From positions 1 through 6,906 of the forward strand of contig VGAU01000091.1 in NCBI GenBank assembly GCA_016870675.1: a DNA stretch of 6,906 nucleotides, read 5' to 3'. This document shows positions 1-6,260 of this stretch, one piece after another. The translations under genes were made by a program, and so were the position numbers. Position 1 is the first letter of the stretch, and each line of letters begins with the position of its first letter. Origin of the DNA: Actinomycetota bacterium. GTDB lineage: Bacteria; Actinomycetota; Humimicrobiia; Humimicrobiales; Humimicrobiaceae. The notes beneath the pieces were generated by a model. It had not been told where the DNA came from and did not search any database. It worked only from the letters and a program-made list of their open reading frames with translations.

Positions 1-2494
1 CTCTGACAAGCTCGTTTACTCCTGGTGGAAGGTCGTGCCCCTTTTTTCTGGAAAATAGCTGTACATCTAAAACTTTCCCGCCTTCACCATGAGGCAATTT
101 AAGGGAGCTCTCTCTGACTTCCCTTGCTTTTTCGCCAAAAATTGCCCTCAACAATTTTTCTTCTGCCGTAAGCTCTGTTTCACCCTTTGGTGTTATCTTG
201 CCAACCAGTATATCTCCTGGTTTTACCTCAGCTCCAATTCTTATAATTCCGTGTTCATCTAAATTTTTTAAAGCTTCCTCTCCTATACTTGGTATATCCA
301 TTGTTATCTCTTCCGCTCCAAGCTTTGTGGTTCTGGCTTCTACTTCCTGTTTTGAAATATGAATAGATGATAGAATATCTTCTTTTACCAACCTCTCCGA
401 AATAATAATTGCATCCTCATAGTTATATCCTTCCCAGGACATGAAAGCTACTCTTAAGTTCTTACCCAGCGCCAGTTCACCCGCACTGGTTGCAGGCCCG
501 TCTGCAATTACACTACCATTTTTAACTTTTTCACCTTCTTCTACGATGGGCTTTTGATTTATACAGGTTCCCTGGTTTGATCTTCTAAATTTATGCAAAC
601 GATGAATATAGTTCTTTTCTTCCTTGTAATTTATCTTAATATGGTCTGCGCATACTTCTTCAACTATGCCATCGTCTTTGGCAAGAACCAGTACTCCACT
701 ATCCCTTGCTACCTCTTCTTCCATTCCTGTACCTACCAGTGGAGGCTCAGGATCAATTAATGGTACTGCCTGACGTTGCATATTAGAACCCATTAATGCT
801 CTATTGGCATCATCGTGCTCCAGAAATGGTATAAGAGATGCAGCGGCACTAAAAATTTGCCTTGGCGATATATCCATATAATCTATCGTGCCCGGTTCAA
901 CAGTGACTATTTCATCACCTGAATGCGCTATGACTCTTTCTTCCAGAAATTTACCGTCTTTTCTGACTTTTGCAGTTGCCTCAGCAATTACATAATTTTC
1001 TTCATTATCTGCAGATAAATACTCCACCTTATTGGTCAATTTACCATTAATAACTTTTCTGTATGGTGTTTCTATAAATCCATACTCATTTAATCTTGCA
1101 TAGGTAGCCAGAGAGCCAATCAGTCCAATATTAGGACCCTCTGGCGTTTCTATGGGACACATTCTCCCATAATGAGATGAGTGAACATCTCTCACTTCAA
1201 AACCAGCTCTCTCCCTGCTCAGTCCACCAGGACCAAGAGCACTTAGCCTTCTTTTATGAGTAATTTCAGCTAAAGGATTGGTTTGATCCAAAAACTGCGA
1301 AAGCTGTCCACTGCCAAAAAATTCTTTTAGACTGGCAACTAAGGGCCTAATATTAATTAAAGATTTTGGGGTTATTGTATCAACATCCTGGGTGGTCATT
1401 CTTTCCTTTACAACCCTTTCCATCCTTGAAAGACCAATCCTTACTTGATTTTGTATGAGCTCCCCAATATTTCTGATTCTTCTATTGCCAAAGTGGTCAA
1501 TATCATCTATTTCACCTATACCACCCATAAGTTGAACCAGATATTTAACTATTAAGAATATGTCCTTACAATTCAGGATATGTTTCTCACTTGTATCTAT
1601 ACCCATTTTGGCATTAATGGTACCAAGCCTGTCTAAAATATTTTTATCAGTTTCCTCCATTAGCTTTTGATCTATTTTATATCTCCCTACTTTTCCAAAA
1701 TCATATCTTTTTGGATTGAAAAATAAGGAGTTTATAAGATTTCTGGAACTTTCAACTGTTGGCGGCTCTCCAGGCCTTAATTTTTTATATATCTCAATTA
1801 ATGCTTCTTCCTCAGTTTCAGTAAAATCTTTCTCCAGAGTATTTTTAATACAGCCTTTTTTATCATATGGCCCAAAAATGTTTAGCAGGTCTTCATTATT
1901 TCCAAAACCTACAGATTTTAAGAAAATAGTAAGTAAAAACTTTCTTCTTCTATCAATTCTCACATAGGCAATGTTTCTTTTATCAGTTTCAATCTCAATC
2001 CATGAACCTCTAGTAGGTATAACTTTACACATATATATGTCTATTTCAGTCTTCTTATCTATATCTGTATCGAAATATACTCCCGGAGAACGGACTAATT
2101 GAGATACTACCACTCTCTCCGTTCCATTAATTATAAAAGTTCCCTTTTCAGTCATCATAGGAAAATCCCCCATAAAGACTTCTTGCTCTTTTATTTCACC
2201 AGTTTCTTTATTTATAAATCTTGACAGAACTTTCAAAGGAGCAGTATAAGACATATCCTGCATTTTACACTCGTCTGGAGTTGAATTCTCATCATCAAAA
2301 TTATAGTTTAAAAACCCAAGTGACATATTGCCTGTAAAATCTTCAATGGGTGAAATATCCTTTAGAGCTTCCATGAGTCCTTCTTCCAGGAACCATTGGA
2401 AAGACTTCCTCTGTATATCCAGAAGGTGGGGCATATTCATTAATTGTGGGATTTTGCTAAAATTATACCTCTGAATTTTTTTGATTTTTTGCAT
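1..2494 (-). CDS. rpoB: DNA-directed RNA polymerase beta subunit, N-terminal ~831 residues (partial)
   Basis: RpoB forms one pincer of RNA polymerase. The frame runs from ATG at 2494 (AGAGGAG 9 nt upstream) to the left edge without interruption. Early beta-subunit motifs are clear: SFQWFLEEGL, DISPIEDFTGN, INKETGEI, GTFIINGTERVVVSQLVRSP and LRPGEPPTVE. The rifampicin region follows at residues 394-420 (1315-1235: GSGQLSQFLDQTNPLAEITH and on), then RMCPIETPEGPNIGLIGSLA, MQRQAVPL, RSNQGTC, GYNYEDAIIISERL and GKITPKGETELT. The cut falls after PPGVNELVR in the flap, so the GDKMAGRHGNKG motif and the C-terminal part are missing. From RYKID (residue 271) to DDIDH (residue 330) is only about 60 residues, markedly shorter than in Bacillus RpoB as I recall it. 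No frameshift or stop is seen. Confidence 0.98.
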   Translation of the reverse strand, partial: MQKIKKIQRYNFSKIPQLMNMPHLLDIQRKSFQWFLEEGLMEALKDISPIEDFTGNMSLGFLNYNFDDENSTPDECKMQDMSYTAPLKVLSRFINKETGEIKEQEVFMGDFPMMTEKGTFIINGTERVVVSQLVRSPGVYFDTDIDKKTEIDIYMCKVIPTRGSWIEIETDKRNIAYVRIDRRRKFLLTIFLKSVGFGNNEDLLNIFGPYDKKGCIKNTLEKDFTETEEEALIEIYKKLRPGEPPTVESSRNLINSLFFNPKRYDFGKVGRYKIDQKLMEETDKNILDRLGTINAKMGIDTSEKHILNCKDIFLIVKYLVQLMGGIGEIDDIDHFGNRRIRNIGELIQNQVRIGLSRMERVVKERMTTQDVDTITPKSLINIRPLVASLKEFFGSGQLSQFLDQTNPLAEITHKRRLSALGPGGLSRERAGFEVRDVHSSHYGRMCPIETPEGPNIGLIGSLATYARLNEYGFIETPYRKVINGKLTNKVEYLSADNEENYVIAEATAKVRKDGKFLEERVIAHSGDEIVTVEPGTIDYMDISPRQIFSAAASLIPFLEHDDANRALMGSNMQRQAVPLIDPEPPLVGTGMEEEVARDSGVLVLAKDDGIVEEVCADHIKINYKEEKNYIHRLHKFRRSNQGTCINQKPIVEEGEKVKNGSVIADGPATSAGELALGKNLRVAFMSWEGYNYEDAIIISERLVKEDILSSIHISKQEVEARTTKLGAEEITMDIPSIGEEALKNLDEHGIIRIGAEVKPGDILVGKITPKGETELTAEEKLLRAIFGEKAREVRESSLKLPHGEGGKVLDVQLFSRKKGHDLPPGVNELVR

Positions 2495-2642
2495 TAATTT
2501 ATTCTCCTCTTTATTATATTCTAAGTTTAATAAAGCAGTAAAAAATAGCTACGACAAAATCAATATAAAAACCTATGCATTGGATAAAAAACTATATAAA
2601 ATAGCATTGGTAAATTTTTCCAGGAAAAACTCGCAAACAAAT

Positions 2643-2670
2643 AGTTTATCAAATATAAATTAATAGTCAA
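2643..2670 (-). promoter_or_regulatory. Probable promoter for rpoB
   Basis: TTGACT (2670-2665) is followed after 16 nt by TAAACT (2648-2643), preceded by TGA, which gives a TGn extended -10. A start near 2636 would leave a leader of about 140 nt. In such AT-rich DNA chance matches are common, so this is only moderately supported. It would allow rpoBC expression apart from the ribosomal genes. Confidence 0.45.
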
Positions 2671-2676
2671 CTATTA
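2661..2676. repeat. 7-bp inverted repeat over the -35 box upstream of rpoB
   Basis: TAATAGT and ACTATTA are perfect reverse complements around a 2-bp centre, and the dyad covers most of the proposed -35 element. Further ACTATT copies lie on both sides on the minus strand. It could be an operator, but AT-rich palindromes of this length arise easily by chance. Confidence 0.4.
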
Positions 2677-2839
2677 CCTTTAAATAGTGTAATATTTTAT
2701 TGATATTGCATTTTTGAATATTTGAAATTAATATGGTTTTTATAAATGATTAATGTAGGAGTTTCTATACAGCATATGAACGTGCAAACAGATATTAAAA
2801 CCAACTTTACTTCCTATATCCCAATTACCTTTACCTTCA

Positions 2840-3385
2840 CTATTTTATTTCAACCTCAGCACCAGCTTCTTCCAGCTGTTTCTTTATTTTTTCTGCTTCT
2901 TCTTTTGAAACTTTTTCTTTAACCATATTTGGTGCTTTATCAACTAATTCTTTAGCCTCTTTTAGACCAAGACTGGTTATAGACCTGACTACTTTAATAA
3001 CCTGTATTTTTTTAGCTCCAGCTGATTTTAATTGAATATTAAATTCTGTTTTTTCCTCAGCGGGGGCTACTCCCTGAGTTGAATCTGCTCCACCGGGTAC
3101 AGAAGCTGCAACTGCCATCGCTTGCGCACTAACTTTAAATTTTTCTTCAAGAGCCTTTACCAGTTCAGAAAGTTCAAGTACAGTCATTTTTTCGATAACA
3201 CTTAAAATTTCATCAATAGATTTACTTTTACCAGCAGTTTTCTCTTTTTCTTTTACTTTGCCTGTTTCTTTTTTTTCTTCACTCATTTTTGGTTTTTCCT
3301 TACCTTTATCTTCTTTAATTTTTTCTTCCTTACCTTTTTCTTCTTTTACTTCTACTTTATCATCTGTTTTTTTTGTTTCAGCCAT
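2840..3385 (-). CDS. rplL: Large ribosomal subunit protein L7/L12 with Lys/Glu-rich N-terminal extension
   Basis: L7/L12 is the multi-copy stalk protein that recruits and activates EF-Tu, EF-G and other GTPases. From the chosen ATG it has 181 residues, against about 120-130 usually. Residues 56-87 (SIDEILSVIEKMTVLELSEL and onward) are the dimerisation domain that binds L10. About 88-110 is the flexible Ala/Gly hinge. About 111-181 is the C-terminal domain with QVIKVVRSITSLGLKEAKEL and a final EEAGAEVEIK; the VIK..VR and LGLKEAK positions contacted by factors are kept. Residues 1-55 are additional: about 20 Lys and 16 Glu/Asp, with KGKE-like imperfect repeats, low complexity and probably disordered. 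A weaker internal start at Met34 (ATG at 3286-3284, with AAGGA upstream) would shorten it to 148 residues. The family call is firm; the true N-terminus needs protein data. Confidence 0.93.
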   Translation of the reverse strand: MAETKKTDDKVEVKEEKGKEEKIKEDKGKEKPKMSEEKKETGKVKEKEKTAGKSKSIDEILSVIEKMTVLELSELVKALEEKFKVSAQAMAVAASVPGGADSTQGVAPAEEKTEFNIQLKSAGAKKIQVIKVVRSITSLGLKEAKELVDKAPNMVKEKVSKEEAEKIKKQLEEAGAEVEIK

Positions 3386-3389
3386 TATT

Positions 3390-3397
3390 CCTCCTTT
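3390..3397 (-). promoter_or_regulatory. Strong ribosome binding site that fixes the rplL start
   Basis: AAAGGAGG overlaps the last two bases of the rplJ TAA stop and lies 4 nt before the ATG at 3385-3383. It singles out that ATG over an in-frame ATG at 3433, which lies within rplJ and would add 16 residues unlike L7/L12. It also suggests that ribosomes finishing rplJ can restart on rplL. Confidence 0.88.
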
Positions 3398-3926
3398 AAT
3401 TATTATTTCTCTCTTTTTTTTCTCTAATTGCACCCAGAATCAGTACCAGATCTCTGGTTAGGGCACTTAAAACATTTACCAATTTAGTTATTGGAAATTT
3501 AATTGATATCACCAAATTGGTAAGTAAAACTTCTCTTCCAGGCAAACTGGCAAATCGGCAAACTTCCTCTGGATTTAAAAGTCTATTTTCAAGTATTCCC
3601 GCTTTTACTTTTAATGCATCTAGATCTTTTGAAAAATCTTCTATTATCTTAGCAGTTGAAACCATATCCTTACCGCTTACAACAATACTGGTTGGCCCTT
3701 TTAATACTTCCTCAAGATTTACATCTTTAAAAACATCTTTAGCTGCAATAATGGCAAGAGTATTTTTTATTATTTTAAGATAAGAATTTACCTCCACCAG
3801 TTTATCTCTTACCACTACAGCATCTTCAGCTCTAAGCCCACTATGATCGGTAAAAATAAGACCATAACTGTTCTTAAATATCTCTTTTAACTCATTTACT
3901 TTATCCACTTTTTCTTGTTTGGCCAC
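3396..3926 (-). CDS. rplJ: Large ribosomal subunit protein L10 (stalk base)
   Basis: L10 anchors L7/L12 dimers to the 23S rRNA and, bound to L12, represses its own mRNA leader. The 176-residue protein opens with the typical N-terminal domain (KVDKVNELKEIFKNSYGLIF, then LKIIKNTLAIIAAK at about 50-63), has KGPTSIVVSGKD at about 76-87 and LPGREVLLTNLV at 128-139, and ends in a long helix (about 140-172) that carries the L12 sites. It starts at GTG, with GGAGGT 4 nt upstream; an overlapping ATG two bases earlier is in another frame. At 176 residues it is longer than E. coli L10 (165), which leaves room for a third L12 dimer site; that is an inference. The stop is 10 nt before rplL, consistent with translational coupling. 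Confidence 0.97.
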   Translation of the reverse strand: MAKQEKVDKVNELKEIFKNSYGLIFTDHSGLRAEDAVVVRDKLVEVNSYLKIIKNTLAIIAAKDVFKDVNLEEVLKGPTSIVVSGKDMVSTAKIIEDFSKDLDALKVKAGILENRLLNPEEVCRFASLPGREVLLTNLVISIKFPITKLVNVLSALTRDLVLILGAIREKKERNNN

Positions 3927-3960
3927 ATTAACCTCCAGACTATATATTTAAAAAACGTAC

Positions 3961-3998
3961 AAAATAAAATCGACCCCAACTATCTTAAAGGTCGACTT
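3961..3998 (-). terminator. Intrinsic terminator (attenuator) in the rplJ leader
   Basis: The transcript can pair AAGTCGACC (3998-3990) with GGTCGATTT (3975-3967). This is a stem of up to 9 bp including one G-U pair, with a 14-nt loop, ending in the U-rich run TTTTATTTT (3969-3961). It sits 35 bp before the rplJ start. Because its 5' arm is shared with the antiterminator, it should form when L10-L12 binding locks P1 of the leader. Confidence 0.75.
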
Positions 3999-4015
3999 AA
4001 TTTTTTAAATCAACC
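3990..4015 (-). promoter_or_regulatory. Antiterminator hairpin of the rplJ leader
   Basis: On the minus strand GGTTGATTTAA (4015-4005) pairs over 11 positions, including two G-U pairs, with TTAAGTCGACC (4000-3990) around an AAAA loop. It takes GGTTG from P1 of the L10 leader and the 5' arm of the terminator, so it cannot coexist with either. This is the expected default fold when no L10-L12 complex is bound. Confidence 0.7.
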
Positions 4016-4070
4016 TCGGTAGGAAATTAAGTTATTAAATCCTTATAACAACACCTACAGTCTATGGCTG
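4011..4070 (-). promoter_or_regulatory. L10 leader: mRNA binding site for the L10-L12 complex
   Basis: The minus-strand RNA shows the conserved core of the L10 leader family (ATAGACTGTAGGTG ... CCTACCGAGGTTG). Three helices can be drawn: P1 pairs CAGCC (4070-4066) with GGTTG (4015-4011); an inner helix pairs GTAGG (4058-4054) with CCTAC (4023-4019); an apical hairpin pairs GTTAT with ATAAC. The UAGACnGUAGG and CCGAGGU internal-loop bases match the family consensus as I know it. It lies directly upstream of rplJ, where excess L10-L12 complex binds and represses rplJL in well-studied bacteria. The GGTTG strand of P1 is also needed by the antiterminator. Confidence 0.92.
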
Positions 4071-4109
4071 TATTATATATTTGTTTACATCAAATTCATT
4101 TTTGTTTTC

Positions 4110-4817
4110 TTATGCTACTTCTGCTACTTCAATACTCTTACCCGGATCAATCTTAACACTTGGACTCATAGTTGCTGATATATAAATACTTTTTATATAT
4201 TTACCTTTAGCTGAAGCAGGTTTTGACTTTATAATTGCATCCACTAGAGCCGCATAGTTTTCCAGTAGTTCTTTTAAGCCAAACGACACTCTTCCTATAG
4301 TACATTGTACTACACCATTTTTATCAGTCCTGTATTCCAGTTTTCCTCTTTTTGAATCCTCCACCGCTTTTTTCAGTTCAAAAGTAACTGTTCCAGATTT
4401 AGGATTTGGCATTAATTTTCTGGGGCCTAAAATCTTACCAATTTTTCCTACATGCTTCATCATGTCCGGTGCTGCAATACAAACTCCAAAATCCAGCCAC
4501 CCCTGGCTGATTTTATCTGCAAGATCTTCTCCTCCGACATAATCTGCTCCTGCCTTTTTAGCTTCTTCGGCTTTTTCACCCTGCGCAAAAACAAGTACCC
4601 TGGGAACCTTTCCGGTTCCGTTAGGTAAAACTATAGTTCCCCTCACTATCTGATCAGCTTTTCTGGGATCAACACCTAAATTCACACTAATATCTACAGA
4701 CTCATCAAAATTAGCATAATGGTTCTCTTTAATCCAGCTAATAGCTTCTCTGGGGCCTACCATCTTATTTTTATCCAAATTTTCTAATTTCGATAAATAT
4801 TTTTTCCCTCTCTTCAA
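4110..4817 (-). CDS. rplA: Large ribosomal subunit protein L1
   Basis: L1 forms the mobile stalk beside the E site and, in many bacteria, represses its own rplK-rplA message. The 235-residue product is of typical length and shows the L1 hallmarks: SVDISVNLGVDPRKADQIVR at about 40-59, the central domain TGKVPRVLVFAQGEKAEEAK at 68-87, and the signature KILGPRKLMPNPKSGTV at 128-144, followed by KRGKLEYRTDKNG. It starts with TTG: an in-frame TAG lies two codons upstream and the next Met is residue 19, so TTG (preceded by GGTGG) is the only start giving the conserved N-terminus. The stop falls 40 bp before the rplJ leader structure, so transcription from here enters the attenuator. Confidence 0.97.
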   Translation of the reverse strand: MKRGKKYLSKLENLDKNKMVGPREAISWIKENHYANFDESVDISVNLGVDPRKADQIVRGTIVLPNGTGKVPRVLVFAQGEKAEEAKKAGADYVGGEDLADKISQGWLDFGVCIAAPDMMKHVGKIGKILGPRKLMPNPKSGTVTFELKKAVEDSKRGKLEYRTDKNGVVQCTIGRVSFGLKELLENYAALVDAIIKSKPASAKGKYIKSIYISATMSPSVKIDPGKSIEVAEVA

Positions 4818-4884
4818 AACCTACCACCTTTTTTACTTAATACTTCATGCCAATTACTTATCTACAGCTAACATAGAATCAAAC

Positions 4885-5310
4885 TTAGGAACCTACTTTT
4901 ATTCCCATATTTTTAGCTGTTCCTTCTATTATCTTAACTGCGCGCTCTAAAGTTCTGGCATTTAAGTCTTTTAGTTTAATTTTTGCAATTTCTTCAATCT
5001 GTTTCCTTGAAAGTTCCCCAACTTTTTCCCTATTAGGTTCGCTTGACCCCTTTTCTAAATTCAAAGCTTTTTTTATAAGAACTGCAGCTGGTGGGGTTTT
5101 GGTAATAAAACTAAAACTTCTGTCTTTGTATACAGTTAAAATCACGGGAATAATCATTCCCTGTTCTTTTGCCGTCTTTTCATTAAAAGCTTTACAGAAT
5201 TCCATAATGTTAACTCCATGCTGCCCAAGAGCAGGACCAACAGGAGGCGCGGGATTTGCCTGCCCCGCCGGAATTTGCAATTTAATTTGTGCTACAATTC
5301 CTTTAGCCAT
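4885..5310 (-). CDS. rplK: Large ribosomal subunit protein L11
   Basis: L11 binds the GTPase-associated region of 23S rRNA at the base of the L10/L12 stalk. At 141 residues it has the normal family length. The N-terminal domain carries the proline-rich signature NPAPPVGPALGQHGVNIMEF at about 19-37, with Pro22, Pro23 and Pro26 kept; these prolines line the thiostrepton/micrococcin site in the family. The segment DRSFSFITKTPPAAVLIKKA at about 63-82 leads into the C-terminal RNA-binding domain (GELSRKQIEEIAKIKLKDLN and IIEGTAKNMGI). The ATG is preceded by AGAGGT at 8 nt. rplA begins 67 nt downstream, the usual L11-L1 pair. I looked for an L1-binding operator ahead of this gene and could not see a convincing one. 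Confidence 0.98.
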   Translation of the reverse strand: MAKGIVAQIKLQIPAGQANPAPPVGPALGQHGVNIMEFCKAFNEKTAKEQGMIIPVILTVYKDRSFSFITKTPPAAVLIKKALNLEKGSSEPNREKVGELSRKQIEEIAKIKLKDLNARTLERAVKIIEGTAKNMGIKVGS

Positions 5311-5375
5311 AACTTTTTACCTCTAATAAAATAATTTCGTATTACACATTTTAATAGAAATATTTCAATTTTCTT

Positions 5376-5900
5376 CTATATTTTTGTCACCTGATTAAAA
5401 TTTAGTTCAACAGGTGTCTGTCTTCCAAATATAGAAACTAGAACCTTTAATTTACCTCTATCTAAATTTATCTCACTTATAGTACCGTCAAAATTCGCAA
5501 ATGGCCCTGCGGTTACTTTTACAGGTTGACCAATTTCAAAATCGGTCTTAGGTTTGGGTTTCCCAGTATCCTTCCTTTTCATAATTTTTTTAACTTCATA
5601 ATCTGATAAGGGAATTGGTTTATCTTCCCCGCCTACAAAGCCCGTAACTCCAGGAGTATTTCTTACCACATACCAGGAATCATCATCCAGATGCATTTTC
5701 ACCAGTAGATAGCCCGGAAGCACTCTTTTAGATGATACCTCTTTCTTCCCGCTCTTAATTTCAACAACATCCTCTTTAGGTATATATATATCGAAAATTT
5801 TATTACCCATATTCATGGACTCTATTCTGTGCTCCAGGTTAGTTTTTATTTTATTTTCATATCCTGCATATGAGTTAATTACATACCATCTTGGTCTCAT
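5376..5900 (-). CDS. nusG: Transcription termination/antitermination factor NusG
   Basis: NusG binds the clamp of elongating RNA polymerase and modulates pausing, Rho termination and coupling to the ribosome through S10. The 174-residue protein has the usual two domains. The NGN domain covers about 3-108 (RWYVINSYAGYENKIKTNLE at the start, LPGYLLVKM at 61-69, VRNTPGVTGFVG at 79-90). A Lys/Pro linker follows, and the KOW domain occupies about 122-174 (GQPVKVTAGPFANFDGTISE). Length is normal and no domain insertion is present. The ATG has GGTGAT a few bases upstream, close behind the secE stop. rplK follows after 65 bp with no visible terminator. The secE-nusG-rplK order is a strong supporting context. 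Confidence 0.97.
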   Translation of the reverse strand: MRPRWYVINSYAGYENKIKTNLEHRIESMNMGNKIFDIYIPKEDVVEIKSGKKEVSSKRVLPGYLLVKMHLDDDSWYVVRNTPGVTGFVGGEDKPIPLSDYEVKKIMKRKDTGKPKPKTDFEIGQPVKVTAGPFANFDGTISEINLDRGKLKVLVSIFGRQTPVELNFNQVTKI

Positions 5901-5916
5901 TCAAATCACCAAACAA

Positions 5917-6231
5917 TTAAATCTTTGTCATCAGTTCCACTAGTCGTAAGAAGCCCAAATCAAAAACTCCCAGGATAATTGCAAAAATAATAATAGTGAC
6001 TATAACTACTATAGTATAATTTAAAAGTGCTTTTCTGGTAGGCCAGGTTACTCTTTTTAACTCGTGTATAACATTTCTGTAAAATTTTGCAATTCTCGAA
6101 GGCAGTTTTTTTATAAATTGCTTCCAATTTATTTTCTTTCTTGGTTGCGATGATGGAGGCTTTCTTTCCTGCATCTGCCTTTCCATTATCGCTTTCTTTT
6201 TATACTTTCTTGAAACTTTTCTTTTAGCCAT
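5917..6231 (-). CDS. secE: Preprotein translocase subunit SecE
   Basis: SecE clamps SecY in the membrane and is essential for Sec-dependent export. The 104-residue product ends with the standard single-helix SecE domain: an amphipathic segment at about 47-60 (IAKFYRNVIHELKR), the signature VTWPTR at 61-66, and one hydrophobic span at about 70-90 (NYTIVVIVTIIIFAIILGVF). Single-span SecE proteins are often about 60-70 residues, so the first ~45 residues are extra. That part is strongly basic (K/R-rich, with PPSSQPRKK) and probably cytoplasmic. The ATG is preceded by AAAGGAT at a slightly long spacing. The nusG start follows 16 nt after the stop, so the two are likely cotranscribed. Identification is firm; the role of the basic N-terminus is unknown. 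Confidence 0.95.
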   Translation of the reverse strand: MAKRKVSRKYKKKAIMERQMQERKPPSSQPRKKINWKQFIKKLPSRIAKFYRNVIHELKRVTWPTRKALLNYTIVVIVTIIIFAIILGVFDLGFLRLVELMTKI

Positions 6232-6260
6232 TATAAAATTATCCTTTGCATTTTGACTTT

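Larger units (their letters stand above)
2495..2839 (-). other. rplL-rpoB spacer (345 bp), no gene seen
   Basis: This stretch is extremely AT-rich and has no credible coding sequence on either strand; a 60-codon plus-strand frame overlapping the rpoB start is low-complexity and not gene-like. It contains one probable promoter and a dyad near its middle. I found no strong GC stem with a U-run. CTAT/ATAG followed by T6 near 2590-2606 is too weak to call a terminator. The last bases before rpoB hold AGAGGAG, a good ribosome site 9 nt from the ATG. Confidence 0.8.

Noticed and set aside
1716..1967. Plus-strand open frame of 83 codons inside rpoB
   Set aside because: It lies wholly antisense to a conserved, continuous rpoB frame and resembles no family.
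2481..2663. Plus-strand open frame of 60 codons in the rplL-rpoB spacer
   Set aside because: It is low-complexity AT-rich sequence, overlaps the rpoB start and looks like a chance frame.
3386..3433. Longer rplL start adding 16 residues
   Set aside because: It begins inside rplJ, lacks a good ribosome site, and AAAGGAGG clearly marks the ATG at 3385.
3258..3461. Plus-strand open frame of 67 codons opposite rplL/rplJ
   Set aside because: Its Ser/Phe-rich sequence is the mirror of the Lys/Glu tract of L7/L12.
3517..3783. Plus-strand open frame of 88 codons inside rplJ
   Set aside because: Antisense to the conserved L10 frame, with no ribosome site or family resemblance.
4072..4077. TATAAT just upstream of the L10 leader as a promoter
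   Set aside because: No acceptable -35 lies 16-18 nt upstream, and a start about 7 nt downstream would remove the 5' strand of leader helix P1.
5099..5326. Plus-strand open frame of 75 codons inside rplK
   Set aside because: Antisense to the conserved L11 frame, with no independent support.
5311..5375. L1 autoregulatory operator ahead of rplK
   Set aside because: I looked for a mimic of the 23S rRNA L1 site in this AT-rich spacer and found no convincing match.
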